Part shown: positions 9,120 through 17,473 of the stretch, piece after piece
How the letters are laid out: each line of letters opens with the position of its first letter
Position numbering within the stretch: the stretch's first letter is position 1
From: Alistipes senegalensis JC50
GTDB taxonomy: Bacteria > Bacteroidota > Bacteroidia > Bacteroidales > Rikenellaceae
Length of the DNA stretch: 64,000 nucleotides
Assembly: GCF_025145645.1 (NCBI RefSeq)
Contig: NZ_CP102252.1
Span: forward strand, 3,906,001 to 3,970,000
Direction: 5' to 3'
Position numbers and translations under genes: made by a program
Notes under the pieces: model-generated
What the model saw: the letters and a program-made list of their open reading frames with translations, nothing else
Told to the model about the DNA's origin: nothing
Databases searched by the model: none

Positions 9120-10103
9120 ATGACACCAACAGCAAAAGCCCTTTTGTTTTTAATTATCACTTTTTTACCTGTTTTACTAACTATTAGAAAACAGACTGAA
9201 GGGGGGGGGAATTGCCAACTGTTAGATTTTAACTATACAAATTGCCTGCGAGGCGTGGCTATCTTGTTGATTATGACAGGTCACATAGTAGGCACGATGG
9301 GGTTCAGATACATCAATCCGTTTGGAGGAACAGGTGTTGCATTATTCTTATTTTTATCTGGATTTGGGTGCAACGAATCCTACAAACACAAAGGCTTAAA
9401 TGGCTTCTGGCGAAAAAAAGTGAAAAGGGTATTATTACCATATGGCATAGTCATAACGCTGATATATGCTTTTTTGCAGAAATCCATTTGGGACCTTTCA
9501 TATTTGCTTGAAATCTATGGTTTGCAGACAACTTACTGGTTTATTGCATTTCTAATAAAATGGTACATTGTTTTTTGGGCAACCACAAAATTTATATTGA
9601 GATGGCGGGTGATTACCATGTGTTTCTGCGGACTTCTGATGCTGGTGTTTTTACCTGAGATAGAGGCTGAGCAATCTCTATCTTTTCTGCTTGGTGTAGT
9701 TTGTTCTGAGAAACTTAAAAGCGTGAAATCACTTTCAAAGAGTAGATTGGCTGTAATAACAATTTTGGGGCTCGTGATCGGGGGTTTATTTTTAGCCATC
9801 AAACAATTACCAGAGGTGCGCCAATATGAAGGAGAATCTGTTTATGCAATTGTTCAAATGATGATTAAGGTGCCTTTTGCGATTTCATTAGTAGCAGTGC
9901 TGACATTTCTACCTTCATTGCTGAAAAGTCACTATTTAATGCTTGCCGGCATCATATCATACGAGTTGTACTTAGTCCATTTCCCATTTTACATCTATTT
10001 AGAAGGAAGATTGATGTGGGCCATACTATTGTTCGTCTGTTCCTTTATTGTGGCGTATGTCTTTAATCGATTCAATGTAAAGATTTCAAAACTAATAGGA
10101 TAG
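9120..10103 (+). CDS. Membrane acyltransferase, family 3, with in-frame G9 tract
   Basis: A 327-residue acyltransferase 3 protein, likely a glycan O-acyltransferase. One hydrophobic segment comes first (residues 8-22), then an in-frame run of nine G at 9201-9209 encoding Gly-Gly-Gly, then the true domain start NCLRGVAILLIMTGHIVG and FLFLSGFGCNES. The late motif SYELYLVHFPFYIY is near residue 280. One G fewer gives a TAG stop five codons past the tract; one G more gives a TAA seven codons past it. So the tract acts as an on/off point if it slips. In this copy it is in frame (on). A 72-base gap separates it from the polymerase gene. Confidence 0.8.
   Translation: MTPTAKALLFLIITFLPVLLTIRKQTEGGGNCQLLDFNYTNCLRGVAILLIMTGHIVGTMGFRYINPFGGTGVALFLFLSGFGCNESYKHKGLNGFWRKKVKRVLLPYGIVITLIYAFLQKSIWDLSYLLEIYGLQTTYWFIAFLIKWYIVFWATTKFILRWRVITMCFCGLLMLVFLPEIEAEQSLSFLLGVVCSEKLKSVKSLSKSRLAVITILGLVIGGLFLAIKQLPEVRQYEGESVYAIVQMMIKVPFAISLVAVLTFLPSLLKSHYLMLAGIISYELYLVHFPFYIYLEGRLMWAILLFVCSFIVAYVFNRFNVKISKLIG
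9201..9209 (+). repeat. Mononucleotide tract G9 inside acyltransferase gene
   Basis: Nine consecutive G in an otherwise AT-rich gene, located between an N-terminal hydrophobic segment and the catalytic membrane domain. Change by one base in either direction leads to a stop within seven codons, checked by reading both alternative frames. Confidence 0.85.
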
Positions 10104-10110
10104 ACAATCT

Positions 10111-11286
10111 ATGAAATTAGTGTTTTATTCGCTGATACTTAATAACCATCAGGCGAATGTAGCAGATGAATTGTGGGAATTGACGAGACATAGCTATTGC
10201 TTTGTAGAACTTGCCAATTTACAAGCTGAACATCGAAAAGGAGATTCGCATGATTATAGCGATCGGCCTTATTTATTGCAGGCCTGGCAATCGAAAGAGA
10301 ATTACAGCAAAGCTATGAAGTTGGCACAAACAGCTGAATGTTGTGTGTTCTCAGGAGTGCATGCTTTGCCTTTTCAAAAGGCACGAATGAAGCGAGGGCT
10401 GCTATCGTTCGACATGAGCGAGCGATGGCTGAAGCGGGGTGTTTTGAATTTATTCTCACCAACTATCTTGAAAATGTCACTCGCCTATCATTTCGGAGGT
10501 TGGGGTAGAAAACCGTTGTATAAACTTTGTTGTAGTGCATTTGCAGCAGCAGACCAATACAAAGTAGGTACTTATCATGGACGTTGCTACAAATGGGGTT
10601 ATTTCACCCGGGTGGAAAAAGTTAACGTTGAAGCATTCCCGGATGTTTCCACATTAAATATCACACCACTTATGTGGTGTTCAAGATATTTAATGTGGAA
10701 ACATCCGGAACTACCCATATTGATGGCCCGCCGACTCAAAAACAAGGGATATCGTTTTATACTTGACATGTATGGAAACGGAGAGTATGAAATCCAGACA
10801 CGGCGACTTGCCAAAGAATTAGAGGTGGAAGATGTCGTTCGTTTCATTGGAGTCAAGCCCAATAACGAATTATTGGATGACATGCGAAGACATAGCATAT
10901 TCCTTTTCACAAGTGACAGGAACGAAGGCTGGGGGGCTGTGGCCAATGAAAGCATGTCCAATGGTTGTGTGTTGGTGGCGAGCGATGGAATAGGAAGTTC
11001 TCCATATTTGATCAATGATGGGCAGACGGGGTTGTTATTTACCAGTCCCAAGCAATCAAGTAGTTTCAACCGCCCAGATATTGTAGCGTTGGATTCCTTA
11101 TGCGACAAAGTGGAGTACCTGCTTGCCAATCCTCGTAAATGGCAAGACATGCGAAATCGCTCTACCGCCCTGATGCAGGGCCTATGGAATCCCCATATCG
11201 CAGCCGAAAGGCTGTTGATCCTAATCGACTGTCTGGAAAAAGGGAAAGATACTCCTTTTGTCGAAGGACCTTGTTCAAAAGCATAA
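10111..11286 (+). CDS. Glycosyltransferase, GT4/GT1 type
   Basis: A 391-residue GT-B type transferase. The N-terminal half is unusual (LVFYSLILNNHQANVADELWEL) and resembles a small group of capsular glycosyltransferases that begin this way. The C-terminal donor domain is clear: LMWCSRYLMWKHPELPI near residue 188, then MYGNGEYEIQ, then TSDRNEGWGAVANESMSNGCVLVAS near 267-290. The coding sequence contains a long near-perfect inverted repeat at 10639-10708. Spacing to the previous gene is seven bases. Confidence 0.8.
   Translation: MKLVFYSLILNNHQANVADELWELTRHSYCFVELANLQAEHRKGDSHDYSDRPYLLQAWQSKENYSKAMKLAQTAECCVFSGVHALPFQKARMKRGLLSFDMSERWLKRGVLNLFSPTILKMSLAYHFGGWGRKPLYKLCCSAFAAADQYKVGTYHGRCYKWGYFTRVEKVNVEAFPDVSTLNITPLMWCSRYLMWKHPELPILMARRLKNKGYRFILDMYGNGEYEIQTRRLAKELEVEDVVRFIGVKPNNELLDDMRRHSIFLFTSDRNEGWGAVANESMSNGCVLVASDGIGSSPYLINDGQTGLLFTSPKQSSSFNRPDIVALDSLCDKVEYLLANPRKWQDMRNRSTALMQGLWNPHIAAERLLILIDCLEKGKDTPFVEGPCSKA
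10639..10708. repeat. Long inverted repeat inside glycosyltransferase gene
   Basis: Bases 10639-10662 are exactly complementary to 10685-10708 (24 pairs). Inside, 10663-10669 pair with 10674-10680 around a TTAT loop, leaving only four unpaired bases (10681-10684) on one side. The whole lies within coding sequence (about residues 177-200) and has no T-run after it, so it does not look like a terminator. Confidence 0.85.
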
Positions 11287-11308
11287 TATTTTCAATACAT
11301 ATTTTCAG

Positions 11309-12133
11309 ATGAAAACATATGCATACCCAAAACTCTCGGAGGGGGGGGGAGACTATTGTTGGTTCCGTATAGGAGGTCCGGGATTGGCTAACTGCCTGTT
11401 TTTTGCAGCAAAGGCATACATTTATGCACATACCGTACCATATACACAATTTGTGGATCCCACTTGGCGCAAGTTTAGTATAGGCCCATGGCTAAGAAAG
11501 GAAAAAGACAAGCGCATTTATGGTAATCTATTTTACCATCATGGGATACAAGGCTTTCGTAAATTTTGGATACTCAAAGTTTCGCGTAAATCCAATATCG
11601 TTACGTTTTCGAAATTAGGAAATTATTTCCATGACATAAATCAGCATCACGATTTGATCGTAGAAATGTTTGAGAAAATAGTTCGCCCCAAGTCTATTGC
11701 TAAGGTAGATACCGCTTGGCTAGCCGATAAAATAGCTATCCATGTGCGCCTTGGAGACTATATCCCTCAATTAAGAATAAGCATAGAATGGTACAAACAA
11801 GTAATTTATAATATTCTAAATATCAACCCAACAGCGCAATTCGTGCTTTTCTCGGATGGGAAAGATGATGAACTTGTAGAATTACTAACGATCGACAATT
11901 TGAAACGAGTCTTCTATGGAAACGCTCTTGCCGACATCTACGCAATATCTCGATGCAAAATGGTGATAGCATCAGACTCCACATTCTCGGCATGGGGTGC
12001 TTTCCTTGGTCAAAAGCCAATCATTTTCAGTCGCCGTGGCTTTCCTTCATTATATAGTGGTGACATTCTCGAGGCAGTATTAGGGGAACAAACTACAATA
12101 CCCGATGAGTTTAGAGCGATAATTCTCAGATAA
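11309..12133 (+). CDS. Alpha-1,2-fucosyltransferase-like protein (GT11) with in-frame G9 tract
   Basis: A 274-residue member of the GT11 alpha-1,2-fucosyltransferase family, transferring fucose from GDP-fucose. Motifs seen: GGPGLANCLFFAAKAY (counterpart of GGLGNQMFQY), the donor-binding HVRLGDY, FSDG, and the late ASDSTFSAWGAFLG. I chose ATG 11309 because family members begin about there; an in-frame ATG at 11258 would add 17 residues and overlap the previous gene by 29 bases. A run of nine G at 11341-11349 lies about 11 codons in; one base more or less gives an early stop. gmd and fcl downstream supply the donor. Confidence 0.78.
   Translation: MKTYAYPKLSEGGGDYCWFRIGGPGLANCLFFAAKAYIYAHTVPYTQFVDPTWRKFSIGPWLRKEKDKRIYGNLFYHHGIQGFRKFWILKVSRKSNIVTFSKLGNYFHDINQHHDLIVEMFEKIVRPKSIAKVDTAWLADKIAIHVRLGDYIPQLRISIEWYKQVIYNILNINPTAQFVLFSDGKDDELVELLTIDNLKRVFYGNALADIYAISRCKMVIASDSTFSAWGAFLGQKPIIFSRRGFPSLYSGDILEAVLGEQTTIPDEFRAIILR
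11341..11349 (+). repeat. Mononucleotide tract G9 near start of fucosyltransferase gene
   Basis: Nine G directly after CTCTCGGA, encoding part of Glu-Gly-Gly-Gly-Asp. A G8 tract leads to TAG and a G10 tract to TAA shortly downstream, so slippage would switch the gene off. The current state is in frame. Confidence 0.85.
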
Positions 12134-12149
12134 CAAATTTCTCAAACGA

Positions 12150-13307
12150 ATGAAAGTATTACAGACCATCGCCGGATTTGGTATGCTGTACGGAGGGATT
12201 GCTACTTGTACATACGACCTGATTCGAGCCATGCACAATATTGGGTTCCCTCTTGACTTACTAACCTTGGACGTAAGGAATCCAGCAGACAAACTGATGG
12301 GCAAAGGCGAAGATTGGATTAAGACTTTGCCCAATGACACGGTTACACCTTACGAGTATTCTAAGGGCATAGCCCAATATCTCAAAAGTAAGGAATATGA
12401 CCTATACCACACCAACGGATTATGGATGTATTGCAATCACATCACCTGCTCCATGGCAAGACGCAAAGGCAGGCCTTACATAATCACTCCGCATGGAATG
12501 CTTTATCCCAATGCCCTGCACCGCTCTTATTGGAAAAAATGGCCATTGATACAACTCTGCTTTCGCAAGGACATCAATCAAGCCGATTGCCTGCATGTAA
12601 CTTGCAAAGCAGAGATGGAACATATACGGAACTTTGGCTATCACGGAGCAATAGCCATCATCCCCAACCCTGCGAACTTACCCGATTATTTGGAAGAGAT
12701 TGCATCGGCAAAGTCAATCTTTCTTAAATGTAATCTACCCAAAAAGTTCGGTTTCCTTGGCAGGCTACACCCTATAAAAAAAGTGGAGAACCTGCTTTAC
12801 GGAATGGCCATGTTATCCCATCCACAGGATTGCGGACTCGTAATAATGGGCAAGGGAGATGACAATTATGAGCAATTCCTACGCAATGAAGTTAAACGGC
12901 TTGAACTGAAAAACGTGACATTCAAAGGTTTTGTGTCTGGACGTGAGAAATATGAGCAATTGGCACGACTATCATGTCTATTCTTGCCCAGCGACTCTGA
13001 AAATTTCGGCATGATCGTCACAGAGGCTTTGTCCGTAGGGACACCAGTAATGGCAAGTCTTGGTACACCGTGGGAGGAATTGAACACAACAGGTTGTGGC
13101 TGGTGGATAGATCGCTCACCTGAAAACATTGCCCATGTAATGCAGAATGTAATAGAAACGCCAGTCCCTAAACTACTTGCTATGGGCGAAAAAGGACGGC
13201 AACTTGTGCAAGAGAAATTTACTTCTATCCAAGTGGCTCGGCAGATGCAGCAGTTATACGAATGGCTGGGCGGATATGAAAAGAAACCTGAATTTATATA
13301 TGAGTAA
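12150..13307 (+). CDS. Glycosyltransferase family 4
   Basis: A 385-residue GT-B enzyme. The acceptor domain starts MKVLQTIAGFGMLYGGIATC and has the HTNGLW and ITPHGMLYP motifs (about residues 90-120) common in capsular GT4 enzymes. The donor domain has FGFLGRLHPIKKVE (about 198-211), VIMGKGDD, FKGFVSG and the catalytic region LPSDSENFGMIVTEALSVGTPV (about 277-298). It follows the fucosyltransferase by 16 bases, and its last eight bases overlap the start of the broken acetyltransferase gene. Confidence 0.85.
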   Translation: MKVLQTIAGFGMLYGGIATCTYDLIRAMHNIGFPLDLLTLDVRNPADKLMGKGEDWIKTLPNDTVTPYEYSKGIAQYLKSKEYDLYHTNGLWMYCNHITCSMARRKGRPYIITPHGMLYPNALHRSYWKKWPLIQLCFRKDINQADCLHVTCKAEMEHIRNFGYHGAIAIIPNPANLPDYLEEIASAKSIFLKCNLPKKFGFLGRLHPIKKVENLLYGMAMLSHPQDCGLVIMGKGDDNYEQFLRNEVKRLELKNVTFKGFVSGREKYEQLARLSCLFLPSDSENFGMIVTEALSVGTPVMASLGTPWEELNTTGCGWWIDRSPENIAHVMQNVIETPVPKLLAMGEKGRQLVQEKFTSIQVARQMQQLYEWLGGYEKKPEFIYE

Positions 13308-13864
13308 GTTTCACATAAAAAGGAATATGCTTAAAAATTCATTCTCCATATTAAAATACATCAGATACCGTATGACTGTTTTCTTATGTGAATACATTGT
13401 AGATTGGCAATATGGAGGCTTCTTCAAATTTAGGGAAGTATGCTTGTCTTCCCCCCCGTTTAACAAAGAAAAACATTTATTATAGATATTTGGAAAAACA
13501 TTGCGCCTTTATTGGGCTACACACACACTTTGAAACTCCACCCACTCTACCTCATGGATTGCATGGGATACATATTTCCGAAAAAGCCCATATAGGTAAA
13601 TTTTGCGTTATTTTACAGTCTGTTACAATAGGCTCCAATACAATCGATGGGCATCCAAGATACGGTTCTCCCCACATAGGCGACAATGTCTTTATCGGAG
13701 CAGGAGCGAAAATCATTGGTAATGTAACAATAGGTAATAATTGTAGAATCGGTGCAAATTGTGTTGTGGTTAAAGATATGCCAGAAAACACAACAGCAGT
13801 ACTTGGAAATATAAGATTTATTAATAAAGGAGGGAATACGGACAACCATTTCTATGGGATTTAA
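13300..13864 (+). pseudogene. Serine-acetyltransferase-like gene split by a frameshift at a C7 tract
   Basis: A left-handed beta-helix (hexapeptide) acetyltransferase related to CysE-type and colanic acid acetyltransferases, read in two frames. Frame one from ATG 13300 gives MSKFHIKRN...FKFREVCLSSPP and stops at 13485. The second frame, open through 13864, gives RLTKKNIYYRY, then HFETPPTLPHGLHGIHISEKAHIG and the hexapeptide ladder IGDNVFIGAGAKIIGNVTIG. The switch falls at the run of seven C at 13451-13457. With six C (or nine) the frames join into one 187- or 188-residue protein. This may be a phase-off state, a fixed mutation or a sequencing error. Confidence 0.75.
13451..13457 (+). repeat. 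Mononucleotide tract C7 at the frameshift point
   Basis: Seven C separate the two halves of the acetyltransferase gene. Removing one C restores a single frame. It is the third G/C run of seven or more in about 4.3 kb of AT-rich sequence. Confidence 0.8.
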
Positions 13865-13879
13865 CCGCAGCTTATTTTA

Positions 13880-14440
13880 ATGAAGAGTCAAACTAATTTG
13901 TCGCACTACGACAATTCATGGTATAACCCCAGTAGAGGAACTTTAAAACAACTATTTTGGTATTTTACTAACGTACTGTTTTTTATCAATCCGCTCAATC
14001 CATTTTCAGGTATCAAAATTTGTTTGTTACGAATATTCGGAGCAAAGGTCGGCACAGGTGTGAACATCAAGCCTCACGTCAATATAAAGTACCCGTGGCT
14101 GCTAGAAATAGGCAATTACACATGGATTGGTGAAAATGTGTGGATAGACAACCTTGCAATGGTAAGTATCGGCAGCAACGTGTGCATCAGCCAAGGAGCC
14201 ATGTTATTATGTGGCAATCATGATTACAAACGCCCGACATTTGACCTCATGATAAAACCTATTGTTATTGAAGATGGTGCATGGATTGGTGCTCAATCCA
14301 CTGTTTGTCCCGGAGTAACAATGCATTCGCATAGTGTTCTCGCTGTCGGTTCTGTCGCATCTAAAGATCTTATGCCGTTCTCTATATATCGAGGGAATCC
14401 TGCTGTTAAAGTCGCAGAACGGGTAATGTTTGAATCGTAA
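13880..14440 (+). CDS. wcaF: WcaF-type colanic acid/capsule acetyltransferase
   Basis: A 186-residue hexapeptide-repeat acyltransferase of the WcaF family, expected to use acetyl-CoA to O-acetylate a sugar. The family start LSHYDNSWYNPSRG is clear, followed by the beta-helix repeats IGNYTWIGENVWIDNLAMVSIG and the catalytic His region GNHDYKRPTFDL near residue 115. The end IYRGNPAVKVAER is typical of hexapeptide enzymes. The gene begins 15 bases after the broken acetyltransferase. The symbol rests on family resemblance; the natural acceptor is not known. Confidence 0.75.
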   Translation: MKSQTNLSHYDNSWYNPSRGTLKQLFWYFTNVLFFINPLNPFSGIKICLLRIFGAKVGTGVNIKPHVNIKYPWLLEIGNYTWIGENVWIDNLAMVSIGSNVCISQGAMLLCGNHDYKRPTFDLMIKPIVIEDGAWIGAQSTVCPGVTMHSHSVLAVGSVASKDLMPFSIYRGNPAVKVAERVMFES

Positions 14441-14477
14441 TCAAACTCTTCACCCAAAATCAATTCAAGTTAATCTG

Positions 14478-15260
14478 ATGAAAATATCAATTGTCACCGC
14501 TACATGGAATAGCGGTGCGACTTTGCGTCACACAATGCGAAGCTTGTTGTCACAATCCTATTCCAATATAGAGCATATCATCGTGGATGGCGGCTCAACA
14601 GACAATACAATGGAAATCGTACATGAATTGGAACCTGAATATCAAGGTAGATTACGTCATATCAGCGAACGGGACAAGGGGATTTACGATGCCATGAACA
14701 AAGGTATCGCAATGGCAACAGGCGATGTGATTGGTATCTTAAACTCGGACGATTTCTATACCTCTCCGGATGTGCTGGAACAAGTGGCGAAAGTGATGGC
14801 AGACTCAGAAATAGATGCTGTTTACGGCGATATACATTATGTCAATGACGATGATTTGAATAAATGCGTACGTTACTATTCTTCAAGGATTTTTTCCCGG
14901 AAATTAATGCAGCTCGGGTTCATGCCTGCCCATCCGTCATTCTATTGTAGGAAAAGCGTATATGACCGATTCGGAACTTTCAGTCTCGATTACAAAATCG
15001 GAGCGGATTTCGAGAATCTACTTCGGCTGATTTTCGTGAATCATATTCGTACAAAATATATCAAAAAGGATTTTGTAACCATGCGCACAGGGGGAGCATC
15101 GACAAGCGGGATCGCCAGCCATAAACAGATTTTGCAGGATCATCAGCGGGCGTTCAAAGAGAATGGAGTATACAGCAATATTGCATTCGAATCATTGAGA
15201 TATGTCTATAAGATTTGCGAGCTCATAGGAACCAAGATCTCAAGAAAGGAAAAACATTGA
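14478..15260 (+). CDS. Glycosyltransferase family 2 (WcaE-like)
   Basis: A 260-residue GT2 enzyme. It begins MKISIVTATWNSGATL, has HIIVDGGSTDNT near residue 35, ERDKGIYDAMNKGI near 70 and the metal-binding NSDD near 94, a set typical of WcaE/colanic acid type GT2 proteins. I start at ATG 14478 because the family begins at MKISIVT; an in-frame upstream ATG at 14430, overlapping wcaF, would add 16 residues with no family match. It is the last glycosyltransferase before the GDP-fucose genes and the last clearly AT-rich gene. Confidence 0.85.
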   Translation: MKISIVTATWNSGATLRHTMRSLLSQSYSNIEHIIVDGGSTDNTMEIVHELEPEYQGRLRHISERDKGIYDAMNKGIAMATGDVIGILNSDDFYTSPDVLEQVAKVMADSEIDAVYGDIHYVNDDDLNKCVRYYSSRIFSRKLMQLGFMPAHPSFYCRKSVYDRFGTFSLDYKIGADFENLLRLIFVNHIRTKYIKKDFVTMRTGGASTSGIASHKQILQDHQRAFKENGVYSNIAFESLRYVYKICELIGTKISRKEKH

Positions 15261-15288
15261 ATCTCAATATTCACTTAAATATCATTTG

Positions 15289-16377
15289 ATGAAAACAGCA
15301 TTAATTACCGGTATCACCGGACAGGACGGTTCTTACCTCGCCGAATTTCTATTGGAAAAGGGTTATGACGTACATGGCACCATACGACGATCCTCCGTAG
15401 ATTACCGCGAGCGTATCGCCCACTTGGAAGGGCATCCGAACTTCCACCTCCATTACGCTGACCTCGGCGATTCGATGAGCATTCTGCAAGTGGTTAGGAA
15501 AATAGAACCGAACGAAATCTACAACCTTGCCGCACAGAGCCATGTGCAGGTTTCGTTTGATGCTCCGGAGTTTACTGCCGACGTTGATGCAACAGGCGTG
15601 CTGCGTATCCTTGAGGCTGTACGCCAGTGTGGTCTCACTGAAACCTGCCGTATCTATCAGGCTTCGACCTCGGAACTCTACGGCAAGGTGGAGGAGGTTC
15701 CTCAGAATGAAAACACCCCGTTCCATCCCTATTCGCCTTATGCCGTGGCGAAACTCTACGGCTACTGGATCATCAAGGAGTACCGCGAAGCCTACGACAT
15801 GTTTTGCTGCTCGGGCATCCTGTTCAACCATGAATCGGAGCGCCGCGGAGAAACATTCGTGACCCGCAAGATCACCCTCGCCGCTGCACGCATCGCCCAA
15901 GGCAAGCAGGATAAATTGTATTTAGGCAATCTGTCGTCGCTCCGCGACTGGGGCTACGCCAAGGACTATGTAGAATGTATGTGGCTGATTCTCCAGAACG
16001 ACAAACCGGAAGATTTCGTCATCGCCACCGGTGAGCAGCACTCTGTGCGTGAATTTTGCTATCTTGCATTCAAATACGTAGGTATCGAATTGGAATTTGT
16101 CGGAGAGGGCGAGAACGAGAAAGGTGTCGATAAGGCGACGGGCAAGGTGTTGGTCGAGGTTTCTCCGGATTTCTACCGTCCGACGGATGTGGTGAATCTC
16201 TGGGGAGACCCCACCAAAGCCAAGACGAAACTGGGCTGGAACCCGGCAAAAACTCCGTTCGGGGAATTGGTACGTATCATGGTCGAAGCGGATGTGGCGA
16301 AAGTGGCCGTGGAACGTGCCGGAGAACAAGTAAAAACGAACCTTGCCGAGTATCTTGAAAAAGGCATCGTAAAATAG
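15289..16377 (+). CDS. gmd: GDP-mannose 4,6-dehydratase
   Basis: A 362-residue short-chain dehydrogenase-type enzyme turning GDP-mannose into GDP-4-keto-6-deoxymannose, the first step to GDP-L-fucose. The NADP-binding TGITGQDGSYLAE is at the N-terminus, ASTSELYG holds the catalytic Thr/Ser, and Y151xxxK155 (YAVAK) is the active pair. FNHESERRGETFVTRK is the family's substrate-binding signature. ATG 15289 is preferred; a TTG one codon earlier is possible. G+C content jumps here to the level of the downstream genes. fcl follows seven bases later. Confidence 0.95.
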   Translation: MKTALITGITGQDGSYLAEFLLEKGYDVHGTIRRSSVDYRERIAHLEGHPNFHLHYADLGDSMSILQVVRKIEPNEIYNLAAQSHVQVSFDAPEFTADVDATGVLRILEAVRQCGLTETCRIYQASTSELYGKVEEVPQNENTPFHPYSPYAVAKLYGYWIIKEYREAYDMFCCSGILFNHESERRGETFVTRKITLAAARIAQGKQDKLYLGNLSSLRDWGYAKDYVECMWLILQNDKPEDFVIATGEQHSVREFCYLAFKYVGIELEFVGEGENEKGVDKATGKVLVEVSPDFYRPTDVVNLWGDPTKAKTKLGWNPAKTPFGELVRIMVEADVAKVAVERAGEQVKTNLAEYLEKGIVK

Positions 16378-16384
16378 GGGAGTC

Positions 16385-17329
16385 ATGATGGACAAAAATG
16401 CAAAAATATATGTGGCTGGACACCGGGGCATGGTCGGTTCGGCCATCGTGCGCGAATTGCAGCGTCAGGGATATGCCAATATCGTCACCCGCACGCACAA
16501 GGAACTCAATCTGACCCGCCAGGAGGCCGTCGAGCGTTTCTTCGCCGAAGAACAGCCGGAATATGTCTTTTTGGCCGCCGCGAAAGTCGGGGGCATCGAA
16601 GCGAACCAAAGTGCCCTGGCCGACTTCATGTACGAGAACATGATCCTGGAGATGAACGTGATCCATTCGGCATGGCAGAACGGGTGCAAGAAGCTGGAAT
16701 TCCTGGGTTCGTCGTGCATTTACCCGCGTATGGCACCCCAACCCATGAAAGAAGAGTGTTTGTTGACATCCGAGCTGGAAAAGACCAATGAAGCCTACGC
16801 TCTGGCGAAGATTTCCGGACTGAAATACTGCGAATACCTGAACCGTCAGTACGGCACGGATTATATCAGCGTAATGCCCACGAATCTCTACGGTCCGAAC
16901 GACAACTATCATCCGACCCACAGCCACGTGCTGCCTGCGCTGATCCGCCGCTTCCACGAAGCGAAAGAACAGCATCTGCCTTTCGTGACCTGCTGGGGCG
17001 ACGGAAGTCCGCTGCGCGAGTTCCTCTATGTGGATGACCTCGCCGACCTGTGCGTGTTCCTGATGAACAATTACAGCGGCAACGAGACGGTCAATGCCGG
17101 TACGGGCAAGGAACTTTCGATCAGGGAACTGACGGAACTCGTGGCGAAAACGGTCGGCTATGAAGGTGAAATCCGCTGGGACCCCTCCAAACCCAACGGC
17201 ACACCCCGCAAATTGCTCGATGTGTCGAAAGCCGCGGCACTCGGATGGACTTATAAGACGGAATTGGAGGAGGGAATCCGGCTTTCATATCGGGATTTTC
17301 TGGAAAACCCCATGCGAGCTGAACGGTAA
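16385..17329 (+). CDS. fcl: GDP-L-fucose synthase
   Basis: A 314-residue epimerase-reductase that turns GDP-4-keto-6-deoxymannose into GDP-L-fucose. IYVAGHRGMVGSAIVRELQ is the NADP-binding start, FLGSSCIYPRMAPQPM the substrate loop, and Y138xxxK142 (YALAK) the catalytic pair. NLYGPNDNYHPTHSHVLPAL is a strong family signature. The product is the donor for the GT11 gene upstream. ATG 16385 and 16388 are both possible. The gene is the last on this strand before a convergent minus-strand gene. Confidence 0.95.
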   Translation: MMDKNAKIYVAGHRGMVGSAIVRELQRQGYANIVTRTHKELNLTRQEAVERFFAEEQPEYVFLAAAKVGGIEANQSALADFMYENMILEMNVIHSAWQNGCKKLEFLGSSCIYPRMAPQPMKEECLLTSELEKTNEAYALAKISGLKYCEYLNRQYGTDYISVMPTNLYGPNDNYHPTHSHVLPALIRRFHEAKEQHLPFVTCWGDGSPLREFLYVDDLADLCVFLMNNYSGNETVNAGTGKELSIRELTELVAKTVGYEGEIRWDPSKPNGTPRKLLDVSKAAALGWTYKTELEEGIRLSYRDFLENPMRAER

Positions 17330-17414
17330 ACTTCGCCCAACGGTCCCTGCATTTCGGAAGAAAACCACAACGCCGAAACACAACCCGTTCTTGCAACCCA
17401 AGGCAGGAAGCAAA

Positions 17415-17442
17415 GCCCCGCAACGTATTTGTTGCGAGGCTT
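17415..17442. repeat. GAGGCTT/C hairpin repeat, copy a
   Basis: A short imperfect hairpin whose right arm reads TTTGTTGCGAGGCTT, between the converging ends of fcl and the GlcG-like gene. Near copies occur at 18451, 23901 and 24825. Position suggests a terminator for one or both genes; the T-run is weak. Confidence 0.5.
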
Positions 17443-17473
17443 AATTCATTTTATCCGGAAAGTCCCGAACCGT

